Source of the DNA: Burkholderiales bacterium
Lineage (GTDB): Bacteria > Pseudomonadota > Gammaproteobacteria > Burkholderiales > JAEUOS01
Assembly: GCA_947473125.1 (NCBI GenBank)
Contig: CANJDH010000009.1
Coordinates: forward strand, 1 to 64,000
Length of the DNA stretch: 64,000 nucleotides
Direction: 5' to 3'
Each line of letters starts with the position of its first letter. Position 1 is the stretch's first letter. Of this stretch, positions 1 through 9,829 are shown piece after piece. The notes below the pieces were generated by a model, which did no database searches, was not told the origin of the DNA, and saw only the letters and a program-made list of their open reading frames with translations. Position numbers and translations under genes: made by a program.

Positions 1-19
1 CCCGCAGTGGGGCAGTTGA

Positions 20-232
20 GTGAAACTGTTGATCAAGCATCGTTATCGCCATACGGACCCGGAAACCGGCCAGCGCATCGAAACCCGGCACCACATGACC
101 GAGGAAGCCGCCGCGGCATCGACGCTGATCGATCCTGAATTGATCGCCGAATCGCGCCAACAACGCTACGTGTCCGACAACCCCAACGATCCGCAATTCG
201 GCCCTCTGTTTGCGAAGGCGCCGAAGCGCTGA
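20..232 (+). CDS. small hypothetical protein, 70 aa
   Basis: The frame opens with GTG directly after an in-frame TGA at 17-19, so it cannot extend upstream. The product is hydrophilic and has no signal peptide or membrane segment; it is basic at the N-terminus, acidic in the middle (ETRHHMTEEAAAAS) and ends KAPKR. I do not recognise the family. An antisense frame of similar length covers the same bases, and I prefer the plus frame because its composition looks like a soluble protein while the antisense translation is Arg/Ser-rich. It is convergent with the methyltransferase that follows. No function is proposed. Confidence 0.5.
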   Translation: MKLLIKHRYRHTDPETGQRIETRHHMTEEAAAASTLIDPELIAESRQQRYVSDNPNDPQFGPLFAKAPKR

Positions 233-250
233 CCGGCGCGCGGCTGCGAC

Positions 251-1102
251 TCACTCGCGCGTGGCGCTCCAGGGCAAGGCGCCGCCGCCTTCACTGAACG
301 ATTCGCCGCTCATGCGCGCACCTTCGACGCGGCCGTGAAACTGGCGTGAATGGCCGTTGCGGTCAAACGCGGTAAAGCTGATCTCGGTGCCGCGCAGGCG
401 CGCACCGATCACGTTGGCGGTTTGGCCCGCACGCGTGCCGCTGGTTCTGAGGGCCTGGTGCTGTTGCTCGATGCCGATGCGCAGCGCATCACCCGGCATG
501 GACAGGGCCCAGTTGCCGCGCACGTCTGACGGCACCAGCCAGAGCATGCCGGTGCGCCCCTCGACGCGCACGGTTTCGTCCGGCTCCCAGTCTTCCAGGG
601 TGAACTGGTGCGACACGATGCGCGTGCCGGGCTTCAGGGCCAGCAGGCGCGGTTTGAGCTTCACCATGGCGCCGGGGCTCAGGTACAGCGTGATCACGCT
701 CGCTTGTGTGAGGTCCACTTCAAACAGGTCTTGTTCGATGAATCGCGTCAGGTGCGCGACGCCCTGTGCCCGGGCTTTGTCCAGCGACAGGCGCACCAGG
801 TTGGCTTCGAGCTCCACGCCGACGGCGCGGCTGCCGAAGTGGCGCGCGGCGTAGATCGGTACGCGGCCGTCGCCCGAACCCAGGTCCATCACCACGTCGT
901 CGCGCGTGGTGTCGGCCAGTTGCAGCATGCGCCGGATCAGGCGCTCGGGCGTCGGCACCCACACTGAATCCTTGCTGACCTGGCCGATGTGCGGTGTCAC
1001 GTCGGCCGTCACGGCCGGCGCCGACCCTTGCGCGCAGGCGCCGCCTATGGTGATGTATCCGGCCAGCAGCGCGGCCAGGATTCGCACGACCGCCGGCATC
1101 AT
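251..1102 (-). CDS. exported class I SAM-dependent methyltransferase-like protein
   Basis: The 283-residue product starts with a clear signal peptide (hydrophobic run ILAALLAGYITIG, then ACAQG, a possible cleavage or lipobox site). It is followed by a Rossmann methyltransferase core: motif I VMDLGSGDGRV near residue 70 and the acidic motif II GVELEAN about 20 residues later. The start is the ATG at 1102, which overlaps the stop of the upstream molybdenum-subunit gene in an ATGA, so the two are translationally coupled; the open frame upstream of it is a shadow of that gene. The C-terminal 100 residues look like a separate beta-rich domain. The substrate is unknown. A secreted SAM-binding fold is odd because SAM is cytoplasmic, so it may have lost methyltransferase activity or may be retained at the membrane. 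Confidence 0.75.
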   Translation of the reverse strand: MMPAVVRILAALLAGYITIGGACAQGSAPAVTADVTPHIGQVSKDSVWVPTPERLIRRMLQLADTTRDDVVMDLGSGDGRVPIYAARHFGSRAVGVELEANLVRLSLDKARAQGVAHLTRFIEQDLFEVDLTQASVITLYLSPGAMVKLKPRLLALKPGTRIVSHQFTLEDWEPDETVRVEGRTGMLWLVPSDVRGNWALSMPGDALRIGIEQQHQALRTSGTRAGQTANVIGARLRGTEISFTAFDRNGHSRQFHGRVEGARMSGESFSEGGGALPWSATRE

Positions 1103-3396
1103 GCGGCGGCCCGCAGCGCCTGCCACACCCGCGCCGGCGTGGCCGGCATGTCCAGGTGATGGATGCCGCGGTGGCGCAGCGCATCGACCATCGCGTTCAT
1201 TAGCGTCGGCAGGGCACCGGTGGTGCCGGCCTCGCCGGTGCCCTTGGCGCCGAGCGGATTGGTCGGGCTCGACACCGCATGCTCCAGCGCCACGATCGGC
1301 GGCACCAGGCCGGCACGCGGCATGGTGTAGTCCATGAAGCTGCCGGTGAGCAGTTGCGCGCTGTCGCGGTCGTAGACGCAGTGCTCGCCGAACACCTGGC
1401 CGGCGCCTTGCGTGACGCCGCCGTGAATCTGACCCTCGACCAGGGTATGGTTGAGGATGGTGCCGCAATCGTCGACCGCCACGTAGCGGCAAATGGTCGT
1501 GCTGCCGGTATCGGGGTCAATCTCGACTTCCGCCACATGTACGCCGCTGGGGAAGGCGCGGGTGAGCGGCACTTCGGCTTCGCTGTTGAGAGGGTGCACC
1601 GGCGCGTCGCGAAACTTGTGGATCAACACGCCCATCGACACCGCCAGGTCGGTGCCGTGTACGCGAAATTCACCGTCGCTGAACACGATGTCGTCGGGGG
1701 CGGCTTCGAGATGCTCGGCAGCTAGCAGGGTTGCCTTGCGAATCACCTCAAGCGCGCCCAGCTGCAGCGCGCTGCCGAGCTGCTGCGTGGTGCGTGAGCC
1801 GGTCACGGCGTTGCCGGTGAGGGTGGCAGAAAACGCGTCGTCGGTGCGCAGTTCGACGGCCAGGGCCTCGATGCCGAGCAGGCGCGCGACAAACTCCGGG
1901 AACACCGTTTCGTGGCCCTGGCCGTGATTCTGCGTGACCGCGTGCAGCACCAGCTCGCCCTGGCTGCCAAAGCGCAGCGCCACCTGGTCTTTGGGAACGC
2001 CGCCGCCACCGGAGGGTTCAAGAAACATCGCCATGCCTAGGCCGCGCAGCTTGCCGATGGCTTGCGACTGTGCCTTGCGTGCCGCGAAGCCTCCCCAGTC
2101 TGCGGCAGCTTCGGCCTTGTCGAGCAGGCCGGCAAAATCGGCCGAATCGTAGGTGGCGCCTGCCGCATTCTTGTAGGGCATGGCCGCGCGCGCGATCGCG
2201 TTCTTGCGACGGATCGCCAGCCGGTCGAGCCCGAGTTGTTGCGCCGCCTCATCGACCAGGCGTTCGACGGCGTAGGCCATGTCGGGCCGGCCGGCACCGC
2301 GATATGCGGTGGTCGGGCAGGTGTTGGTGAGCACGCAGCGATGGCGCCCGTAACCGGCGGCGGCCGCATAGGCGCCGCCGATGGTGAGGCTGCCGTTCAA
2401 GGTGTTGATCAACGGGCCGGCCGGCGTGAGGTAGGCGCCCATGTCGCACAGCCAGTGCATGCGAAAGGCGCGGAAGGTGCCGTCGCGGTCGAGCGCAAGT
2501 TCAGCTTTGATGCTGATGGCGCGGCCGTGCGCCTCGGTCATCAGCTGCTCTTCGCGCGAGCCCACCCACTTGATGGTGGCCCTCAATTCGCGCGCCGCCC
2601 ACATCAGGATCGGGTATTCCTGATACGGGGCCGAGCGCGCGCCGAAGCCGCCACCCACATCCTGTGCATGCACGCGCACCTGCGCGGGGTTGAGGCCCAT
2701 CATGTGGCACAGGCCGGCGCGTACCGTGGTTTGCCCCTGGTTGGGCACGTGGATGTCAAAGCGCTGTTCGGCGGCGTCGTATTCCACCAGGCAGGTGCGC
2801 GGTTCCATCGGGCACGGCGCCACGCGCTGGCTCACCAGATCGAGCTTGACCACGTGCTCCGCGGCGGCGAACGCTGTCGTCGTTGCCGTTTCATTGCCAT
2901 ACTCATAATCGAACGCAAGGTTGCCCGGCACCGAATCATGCACTCGTGGCGCGTCCGCTGCAATCGCATCTTCCGGGTGGGCGATCACCGGCTGGTCGTC
3001 ATAGTCGATTTCGATCAGCGCGACCGCATCTTGTGCCGCCAGCGCCGATTTGGCGATGACGATGGCGACTTCCTCGCCCAGAAAACACACGCGGCCGCGC
3101 GCCAGCGGCAGGTGCATCGGCACCTGCACCGCCATGCCGCCGTGCCCCGGGTAGCTCACCAGCGTGGCGGGGGTCTTGAAGGGCGTACTGGCGAGGTCGG
3201 CGCCGGTATACACCGCGACCACGCCGGGTGACTGTTTGGCGGCGCCGGTATCGATCGAGCGGATCAGGGCGCTGGCGCGGTCGGCGCGCAGGAACGCGGC
3301 GTGGAGCTGGCCGGGGCGGTGGAGGTCAGCGGTATAGCGCCCCTGGCCGGTGATCAGGCGCCGGTCTTCACGGCGGCCGGTAAAAGGATGGGGCAT
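1099..3396 (-). CDS. molybdopterin-binding large subunit of a CoxL/xanthine dehydrogenase-type hydroxylase
   Basis: The 765-residue protein spans the usual length of aldehyde oxidase/CO dehydrogenase large chains. It shows the GGGFG molybdopterin-dinucleotide loop (QDVGGGFGARSAP), the AYRGAGRP active-site loop, and the C-terminal GxGE motif (GAKGTGEAGTTG) carrying the catalytic glutamate. AYRGAGRP is typical of form II CoxL or related hydroxylases, not of the VAYRCSFR loop of true CO oxidisers, so CO oxidation is unlikely. Enzymes of this family normally need a 2Fe-2S small subunit and an FAD medium subunit. Neither is adjacent: the next gene is the exported methyltransferase. It may act with subunits encoded elsewhere. 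Likely cytoplasmic; substrate unknown. Confidence 0.88.
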   Translation of the reverse strand: MPHPFTGRREDRRLITGQGRYTADLHRPGQLHAAFLRADRASALIRSIDTGAAKQSPGVVAVYTGADLASTPFKTPATLVSYPGHGGMAVQVPMHLPLARGRVCFLGEEVAIVIAKSALAAQDAVALIEIDYDDQPVIAHPEDAIAADAPRVHDSVPGNLAFDYEYGNETATTTAFAAAEHVVKLDLVSQRVAPCPMEPRTCLVEYDAAEQRFDIHVPNQGQTTVRAGLCHMMGLNPAQVRVHAQDVGGGFGARSAPYQEYPILMWAARELRATIKWVGSREEQLMTEAHGRAISIKAELALDRDGTFRAFRMHWLCDMGAYLTPAGPLINTLNGSLTIGGAYAAAAGYGRHRCVLTNTCPTTAYRGAGRPDMAYAVERLVDEAAQQLGLDRLAIRRKNAIARAAMPYKNAAGATYDSADFAGLLDKAEAAADWGGFAARKAQSQAIGKLRGLGMAMFLEPSGGGGVPKDQVALRFGSQGELVLHAVTQNHGQGHETVFPEFVARLLGIEALAVELRTDDAFSATLTGNAVTGSRTTQQLGSALQLGALEVIRKATLLAAEHLEAAPDDIVFSDGEFRVHGTDLAVSMGVLIHKFRDAPVHPLNSEAEVPLTRAFPSGVHVAEVEIDPDTGSTTICRYVAVDDCGTILNHTLVEGQIHGGVTQGAGQVFGEHCVYDRDSAQLLTGSFMDYTMPRAGLVPPIVALEHAVSSPTNPLGAKGTGEAGTTGALPTLMNAMVDALRHRGIHHLDMPATPARVWQALRAAA

Positions 3397-3510
3397 GGAC
3401 TGTGGCGTGGCAATTCGATATGGGGAAGTCGATTGTCGGCGAGTGTCGACCGATACGCAACTGTTGCCTGTTGCGTGTTTGCCGCATGCAGGGCGAATGG
3501 CCGGGGAATC

Positions 3511-3533
3511 GCTACCACCAGCGGTTTCAGGGC
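3511..3533. repeat. degenerate copy of the GCTCCCACCAACG dispersed repeat
   Basis: GCTACCACCAGCGGTTTCAG, in the 150-bp gap between the molybdenum subunit and the thiolase, resembles the intergenic repeat seen at 11691, 45392, 57317, 59090 and 59801. It is the weakest copy. Confidence 0.4.
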
Positions 3534-3546
3534 ATATCCCCGGCGC

Positions 3547-4743
3547 CTAGCGCTGTAAATTCTCGATCAGTGTCGCCATGCCCATGCCTGACCCCAGGCA
3601 CATGCTGATGATGGCGTAGCGGCCTTTGGTATCGGCCAGGTGGTGCATGGCCGTCATCGTCATGCGAATGCCGGTGGCGCCGGGCGGGTGGCCGATCGAG
3701 ATGCCGCCGCCGTACAGGTTGGTGATGGCGCGCGGAATGCCGAGTTGTTTCTCCGCATGCAGGTTGACCACGGCAAACGCTTCGTTGATTTCGAAGTAGT
3801 CGATATCCGACACCTTGAGCTTGACGCGTTCGAGCAGTTTGGCAATCGCCGGCACCGGCCCGGCCCCCATGATTTCTGGCGGCACACCGGCGACCGCATA
3901 GTCGATCAGGCGCGCTTCGGGCGCGATGCCTAGGTGCTCGGCTTCACTGCGGGATGCCACCACAATGGCGGCGGCACCGTCGGTGACGCCGCTGGAATTG
4001 CCGGCCGTCACTTGGCCCTTGCCATCCTTGCGGAACGCGGGCTTCAAGGTGGCGAGCTTCTCACGGGTGATAGTGGGGCGCGGAAACTCGTCGGTGTCGA
4101 AACGCCGCGTGCCTTTCTTGTCCGGCACGTCAAGCGGCGCAATCTGGCGCGCCAGGAAGCCCGATTCGATGCCGGCCTTGGCGCGCATCTGGCTCATGTA
4201 GCCCCAGTCGTCCATGGCTTCGCGCTGGTAGTCGTGTAGCGCGGCGAGGTTCTCGGCGGTGTCGCCCATCAGCTCGCGCGAGAACGGGCAGCGATAGATG
4301 TAGTCGAGGCCGTCGACCATGGTGGCGGGGCCGCGCCCGGCGCCCCAGCGCATCTCGTGCACCAGATAAGGTACGCGGCTGTAGTTCTCGCCGCCGGCGG
4401 CTACGGCTACGCTGCTGTGGCCGGTGAGGATTTGCTGCGCCGCGCTGAGGATGGCTTGCGAGCCGGTGCCGCAGGCGCGTACCACGCCGAGGGCCGCACT
4501 CTCGACCGGCAGGCCGGCGTCAAGCGCAATCTTGCGGCTCACAAACAGCCCGTCATGGTCCACCGGGGCGGTGTTGCCGAATACCAGGTGGTCTACCGCC
4601 GAGGCGGTGATGCCGGCCCGCTGCAACGACGCCTTGACGACGTGGGCGCCGAGGGCGGCGAGGGGAACATCCTTCAGGGATTTGCCGAAGTCACCGAACG
4701 GCGTGCGTGCGCCGGCGGCGAGGATGACGTCTGAAAATAGCAT
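3547..4743 (-). CDS. thiolase (acetyl-CoA C-acyltransferase)
   Basis: This 398-residue thiolase has the nucleophilic cysteine at about residue 91 (VRACGTGSQA), the NEAF motif, the GHPPGATG histidine motif, and a C-terminal CLGSGMG cysteine. That is the full catalytic set for thiolytic cleavage of 3-ketoacyl-CoA. I start it at the ATG at 4743 (MLFSDVILAAGARTPFG), the classical thiolase N-terminus; upstream in-frame codons run through the divergent promoter. It is divergent from the Liv-type ABC operon, with a TetR/PsrA-like palindrome between them, which fits a shared acyl-CoA degradation regulon. Exact chain length or substrate cannot be told from sequence. Confidence 0.92.
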   Translation of the reverse strand: MLFSDVILAAGARTPFGDFGKSLKDVPLAALGAHVVKASLQRAGITASAVDHLVFGNTAPVDHDGLFVSRKIALDAGLPVESAALGVVRACGTGSQAILSAAQQILTGHSSVAVAAGGENYSRVPYLVHEMRWGAGRGPATMVDGLDYIYRCPFSRELMGDTAENLAALHDYQREAMDDWGYMSQMRAKAGIESGFLARQIAPLDVPDKKGTRRFDTDEFPRPTITREKLATLKPAFRKDGKGQVTAGNSSGVTDGAAAIVVASRSEAEHLGIAPEARLIDYAVAGVPPEIMGAGPVPAIAKLLERVKLKVSDIDYFEINEAFAVVNLHAEKQLGIPRAITNLYGGGISIGHPPGATGIRMTMTAMHHLADTKGRYAIISMCLGSGMGMATLIENLQR

Positions 4744-4759
4744 CGGGGTTCTCGCGAAT

Positions 4760-4788
4760 TTGAACGTAAGATGGCGTTCCAGTATAGT
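4760..4788 (+). promoter_or_regulatory. sigma-70 promoter of the ABC importer operon
   Basis: TTGAAC at 4760-4765, a 17-bp spacer, then TATAGT at 4783-4788. The predicted start is near 4795, upstream of the GTG at 4838. Confidence 0.65.
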
Positions 4789-4806
4789 GCGCACTTTGCG
4801 CTTTAG

Positions 4807-4820
4807 CAAACGACTGTTTG
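4807..4820. promoter_or_regulatory. TetR/PsrA-like operator CAAAC-GACT-GTTTG
   Basis: Perfect 5-bp inverted arms with a 4-bp centre, matching the CAAAC(N2-4)GTTTG type reported for PsrA-like TetR regulators of fatty-acid metabolism. It lies at about +13 to +26 of the predicted transcript, where a bound repressor would block elongation. The same site recurs at 13811-13824. Confidence 0.6.
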
Positions 4821-4837
4821 GTTAACAAAAGCGACGC

Positions 4838-5647
4838 GTGACAGACATCCTGCAGGTCGACAACTTGAGCCTTTCGTTCGGCGGCATCCGTGCGCTGAAC
4901 GACGTCTCGTTCACGGCCAGCAAGGGCGAGATCACCGCCATCATCGGTCCCAACGGCGCCGGCAAGACCAGCCTGTTCAATTCGATCTCGGGCTTCTACA
5001 AGCCCGATAGCGGGCGCGTGGTGTTTGAAGGCGCCGACATTTCCCGGGTTGCCGCGCACCGCCGCGCCGAAATCGGCCTGGCGCGCACGTTCCAGAACGT
5101 CGCGCTGTTCCGCGGCATGACGGTGCTCGACAACATCAAGCTGGGCGGCCACGGGCGCCTCAAATCGAATGCGTTGTCGGCCATGTGGTATCTGGGTAGC
5201 GCGCGTCGCGAAGAAATGCAGTTGCGCAGCGAGATCGAGCGCGACGTGATCGACTTTCTGGAGATCGACCACATCCGCAACCAGCCGATTTCGGGCCTGG
5301 CCTACGGCCTGCAAAAGCGCGTGGAGCTGGCGCGGGCGCTGGCGATGCAGCCGAAAATCCTGATGCTCGACGAGCCGGTGGCCGGCATGAACCGCGAAGA
5401 GACCGAAGACATGGCGCGCTTCATCCTCGACATCCAGGAGGAGCGCGGCATCACGGTGCTGCTGATCGAGCACGACATGGGCATGGTGATGGACATATCG
5501 AGCAAGGTGGTGGTGCTCAATTTCGGCGAGGTGATCGGCAGCGGCACGCCGCACGATGTGCGCGCCAACCCGGAAGTGATCCGTGCCTACCTGGGCGGCG
5601 GCCATGACAAGGTCGTGCCGACGTTGACCGAGGAAGCCGCGACGTGA
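4838..5647 (+). CDS. livG: branched-chain-type (HAAT) ABC importer ATP-binding protein, LivG-like
   Basis: The 269-residue ATPase has Walker A GPNGAGKT at residues 37-44, the LivG-style signature region AYGLQKRVELARAL, Walker B ILMLDEPVAGM and the switch histidine LIEHDM. It energises the LivH/LivM permease together with the LivF-type ATPase at the end of the operon. The GTG start follows the promoter and operator region. Its stop overlaps the next gene (GTGA). Linkage to acyl-CoA synthetase and thiolase genes suggests import of a carboxylic acid such as an aromatic, alicyclic or steroid-type acid, not necessarily an amino acid. That substrate is inference. Confidence 0.92.
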   Translation: MTDILQVDNLSLSFGGIRALNDVSFTASKGEITAIIGPNGAGKTSLFNSISGFYKPDSGRVVFEGADISRVAAHRRAEIGLARTFQNVALFRGMTVLDNIKLGGHGRLKSNALSAMWYLGSARREEMQLRSEIERDVIDFLEIDHIRNQPISGLAYGLQKRVELARALAMQPKILMLDEPVAGMNREETEDMARFILDIQEERGITVLLIEHDMGMVMDISSKVVVLNFGEVIGSGTPHDVRANPEVIRAYLGGGHDKVVPTLTEEAAT

Positions 5648-6534
5648 ACGCGCCGTTTGACTGGATCGCTCTGGCGGAGTTTGCGCTGATCGGGGTGTTC
5701 TCGGGCGGCCTGCTGGCGCTGATCGCGCTCGGCTTCGTGTTGATCTACAAGGGCACCGGCGTGATCAATTTCGCCATGGGCGAGTTCATGATGCTCGGCG
5801 CCTATTTTTTCTACACCAGCCATGTGATGTGGAAGTTGCCGATGTGGCTCTCCCTGGCGCTGACGCTGGCCGCGGTGGCGGCCGTCGCTGCACTGATCGA
5901 ACGCGCCATCCTGCGGCCGCTGGCGGGCCAGCCGGTGATCTCGATCCTGATGGCGACCATCGGATTGGCGAGCGCCTTGCACGGGGTCGTCGATGCGGTG
6001 TGGGGCGGCAACAATTACGAGATGCCGCCACTCCTGCCGCGCAAGGCATTCACGTTTGGCGAGATCCTGATTCCCGGCCAGGTGGTCTGGAGTTTCATTC
6101 TGGCGGCGCTGATCATCACGGCGTTTACCTTGTACTTTCGGTATTCACGCACCGGCATCGCAATGCGTGCCGCCGCGAGTGACCCGATGACCGCGTATGT
6201 GCTCGGCATCGACGTGCGCCGCACCCAGCGCCTTACCTGGATGTTCGCCGGCGTGGTCGGAGCGGTAGCGGGCATTGTGGTCGGTTCGATGACCAGCCTG
6301 TCGCCGGCCCTGGGCGGCGCCGCGCTCGGCGTGCTGGCGGTGATCATCCTGGGCGGGCTCGACAGCATCGCGGGCGCCATCGTGGCCGGCCTGATCATCG
6401 GCGTGATCGAGAGCCTCACCGCCGGCTACCTCGGCGGCAAGGTGCGCGATATCGTGCCGTATGTGACGGTGCTGCTGATCCTGCTGGTCAAGCCCTACGG
6501 TTTGTTCGGTACGCGGCAAATCGAGCGGCTCTGA
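5644..6534 (+). CDS. livH: HAAT-family ABC permease, LivH-like
   Basis: This 296-residue integral membrane protein has about eight hydrophobic segments and the LivH hallmark near the N-terminus (VINFAMGEFMMLGAY). It begins with GTG overlapping the livG stop by 4 bp, so translation is coupled. It should form the inner-membrane channel with the LivM-like protein encoded 22 bp downstream. Confidence 0.92.
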   Translation: MNAPFDWIALAEFALIGVFSGGLLALIALGFVLIYKGTGVINFAMGEFMMLGAYFFYTSHVMWKLPMWLSLALTLAAVAAVAALIERAILRPLAGQPVISILMATIGLASALHGVVDAVWGGNNYEMPPLLPRKAFTFGEILIPGQVVWSFILAALIITAFTLYFRYSRTGIAMRAAASDPMTAYVLGIDVRRTQRLTWMFAGVVGAVAGIVVGSMTSLSPALGGAALGVLAVIILGGLDSIAGAIVAGLIIGVIESLTAGYLGGKVRDIVPYVTVLLILLVKPYGLFGTRQIERL

Positions 6535-6556
6535 GGCTCGCGCGAAAAATACGGCA

Positions 6557-7597
6557 ATGAGAATCCGCGACTTCCACCAAAGCTATGCGCATGACGAGGC
6601 AATCTGGCAGACGCCGACCTCGCGTCTCTGGCTGGCCGCGCTGTTCATTGCGCTGTTGTTGTTTCCCTTCACCGCCAACGGCTACATCGTGGGTCTCGCC
6701 TGCGTGCTCGGCATCCACGTGATCGGCGCGGCGGGCCTGAACATCATGACCGGTTACACCGGCCTGATCTCGCTGGGCCATGCCGCGTTCATGGGTGTGG
6801 GCTGCTACACGGCGGCCTGGCTGGGTCAGCGCGGCCTGCCGTTTTATTTGACGATCCCGCTGGGAGGCTTGGTGGCAGCGCTTCTTGGCCTGGTGGTGGG
6901 TATCCCGAGCCTGCGCATCAAGGGCTTGTATCTGGCGGTGGCGACCCTGGCGATGCAGTTCATCCTGGTGTTCGTGTTCCGCGAATGGGAGTCGGTGACC
7001 GGCGGGGTACGCGGTGTGAATGTGCCCAACGCAGAGTTGTTCGGCATTGAGCTCAACAACGACTTTCGCATGTATTACGTGATTGCGTTCTTCGCGGTGC
7101 TGCTGCTGGTCGGTGCGCGCAACCTGTTTCGCACCCGCATCGGCCGCGCCTTCATTGCGATTCGCGACAAGGACATTTCTGCCGAAGTGCTGGGCATCAA
7201 CCTGTTTCGCTACAAGCTGCTGGCGTTTGCCATCGGCAGTTTCTACGCCGGTGTGGCCGGCGCGCTGCTGGGCTACTTCTATCGCGCCATGACGCCCGAA
7301 TATTTCACGCTGACCCTGTCGATCTTCTATCTGGCGGCGGTCATCGTCGGCGGGCTCGGCACCATGCTCGGTACCATCCTGGGTGCGGTATTCATGACGC
7401 TAGTCCCGGAGCTGCTGCGCGCGGTGGTGTCGTTCATCGCCCAGTGGGCGCCGCGCGCCGTCGAGGTGCTGTCACCGATGCAGGAGATTGTGTTCGGCCT
7501 CCTGATCGTTGGCTTCCTGGTGTTCGAGCCGCACGGGCTGGTGGAAATCTGGCGCCGCGTGCGACGCTTTTTCCACCTGTGGCCGTTTCGTGCCTAG
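6557..7597 (+). CDS. livM: HAAT-family ABC permease, LivM-like
   Basis: The 346-residue membrane protein carries the LivM signature GLNIMTGYTGLISLGHAAFM and the conserved cytoplasmic loop TRIGRAFIAIRDKDISAEVLGI (EAA-like region contacting the ATPases). It is the second half of the permease and lies 22 bp after livH. The C-terminus is basic and cytoplasmic. Confidence 0.92.
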   Translation: MRIRDFHQSYAHDEAIWQTPTSRLWLAALFIALLLFPFTANGYIVGLACVLGIHVIGAAGLNIMTGYTGLISLGHAAFMGVGCYTAAWLGQRGLPFYLTIPLGGLVAALLGLVVGIPSLRIKGLYLAVATLAMQFILVFVFREWESVTGGVRGVNVPNAELFGIELNNDFRMYYVIAFFAVLLLVGARNLFRTRIGRAFIAIRDKDISAEVLGINLFRYKLLAFAIGSFYAGVAGALLGYFYRAMTPEYFTLTLSIFYLAAVIVGGLGTMLGTILGAVFMTLVPELLRAVVSFIAQWAPRAVEVLSPMQEIVFGLLIVGFLVFEPHGLVEIWRRVRRFFHLWPFRA

Positions 7598-7656
7598 ACT
7601 GGCGTAGACTCTTTTCCGGACCGTTTCAACCCAAAACATAACGTAGGAGACAAACC

Positions 7657-8877
7657 ATGAACGATTCCCAACCCAATCCGCTGCGTCGCCGCATTCTCGG
7701 CGCTTCCGCCGGCGCGACCGGCCTGGCCACGGCAGGGTTGCCGCTCCAGGCGGCGCTCGCCCAGTCAGGCGAGATCGTATTCGGGGCAGCCCCGCCGATT
7801 ACCGGCGTGTTTGCCTTTGCCGGCGTCGGCCTGCACCAGGGCTTGGGTGATTACTGCGAGTGGCGCAATACCAAGGGCGGGATTGCCGGTCGCAAGATCA
7901 AATACATCGGCGAGGACTCCGGTTACAAGATGGACCAGGCCATGAGCGTGTTCAAGAAAATCATGGGCGCACACAAGCCGCCGGTGTTCTACGGCGATTC
8001 GACCGCGTGGGCCAAGGCCTCGGCCAAGGAAGTGAGCCAGATGGGCTCGGTATTGACCTGCAGCCCGTCGTTTTCGTCCGACCTCGCCGACCCGAAGAAT
8101 GTGCCCTATTACTTCATGGCCGGCCCGACCTATGCCGCCATGTGCGAGATACTGCTGCAGTACATTGCGCGTACCTCGAAGGGCGCCAACAAACCCGCAG
8201 TGGCGTTTGTCTACAGCGACACCGAATTCGGGCGCGACCCGATTTCCGCAGCCAAGGCAACGGCACAGAAACTCGGCATCCCGGTGGTGATGGAGATCGT
8301 CACCAAACCTGGCGCAGTCGACGTGTCGTCCGAAGTGGCCAAACTGCGCCGTGCCAAGCCTGACTTCGTGATTTTCCACGGCTACGTGCTGGCGCCGATT
8401 CCCGAGTTCATCAAGCAGATGCGCGAAGCGGGCATGAACACCACGCCGATGGGCACGATCTGGAGCATGGACAAGACCACGGTCGATGCGATGGGCGCCG
8501 CCGCCGAAGGCTGGATGGGCGTCCTGCCGTACCGCTACAGCTACGACACCAAAGACGCGCCGACCATGCAGATCATCAAGGACTACACCGCCAAGGCGCG
8601 GCCGCAAATGCAGTATGTGCCGACCTTTTATACCAACGGCTGGCTGGTCGGGATGATCTTCTCCGAAGTGATCGAGCGCTGCCTCAAGGCCAATAAGGCG
8701 CTCACCGGGCCCAACATGAAGGCGGCGCTGGAGTCGATCAATGATTGGGATACGGGCGGCCTCACGGGCCTCCTGGTATCGCTCAAGGGGCACCAGATCG
8801 GCTCCGGGCGCATCTACGCCTACGACGCCAAGAGCAAGCTGATGGAACCGGCCAGCGGCTGGATCAAAACCGCCTGA
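7657..8877 (+). CDS. livK: periplasmic substrate-binding protein of the HAAT importer
   Basis: The 406-residue type I periplasmic binding protein begins with a twin-arginine-like leader (NPLRRRILGASAGATG, then a hydrophobic stretch ending AALAQSG), so export may be by Tat instead of Sec. The mature part begins IVFGAAPPITGVFAFAG, typical of LivK/amide-binding family members. A good ribosome site (GTAGGAGA) precedes the ATG. Its position between livM and livF is a normal operon order. The ligand is not predictable; the neighbouring acyl-CoA ligase suggests an acid that is activated after uptake. Confidence 0.9.
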   Translation: MNDSQPNPLRRRILGASAGATGLATAGLPLQAALAQSGEIVFGAAPPITGVFAFAGVGLHQGLGDYCEWRNTKGGIAGRKIKYIGEDSGYKMDQAMSVFKKIMGAHKPPVFYGDSTAWAKASAKEVSQMGSVLTCSPSFSSDLADPKNVPYYFMAGPTYAAMCEILLQYIARTSKGANKPAVAFVYSDTEFGRDPISAAKATAQKLGIPVVMEIVTKPGAVDVSSEVAKLRRAKPDFVIFHGYVLAPIPEFIKQMREAGMNTTPMGTIWSMDKTTVDAMGAAAEGWMGVLPYRYSYDTKDAPTMQIIKDYTAKARPQMQYVPTFYTNGWLVGMIFSEVIERCLKANKALTGPNMKAALESINDWDTGGLTGLLVSLKGHQIGSGRIYAYDAKSKLMEPASGWIKTA

Positions 8878-8890
8878 CCAATCGATCGCC

Positions 8891-9715
<825 letters not shown>

Positions 9716-9829
9716 GTATTCCCTGATCAGGCCCGCAAATGGAAACGACGCTGCTGTGCAAACCATTCCCCGAGCTCGCTTCTGTGCGACCCCGCAGGTC
9801 CGGGGCCTGACAGGGAGCCCTACGTCCGT

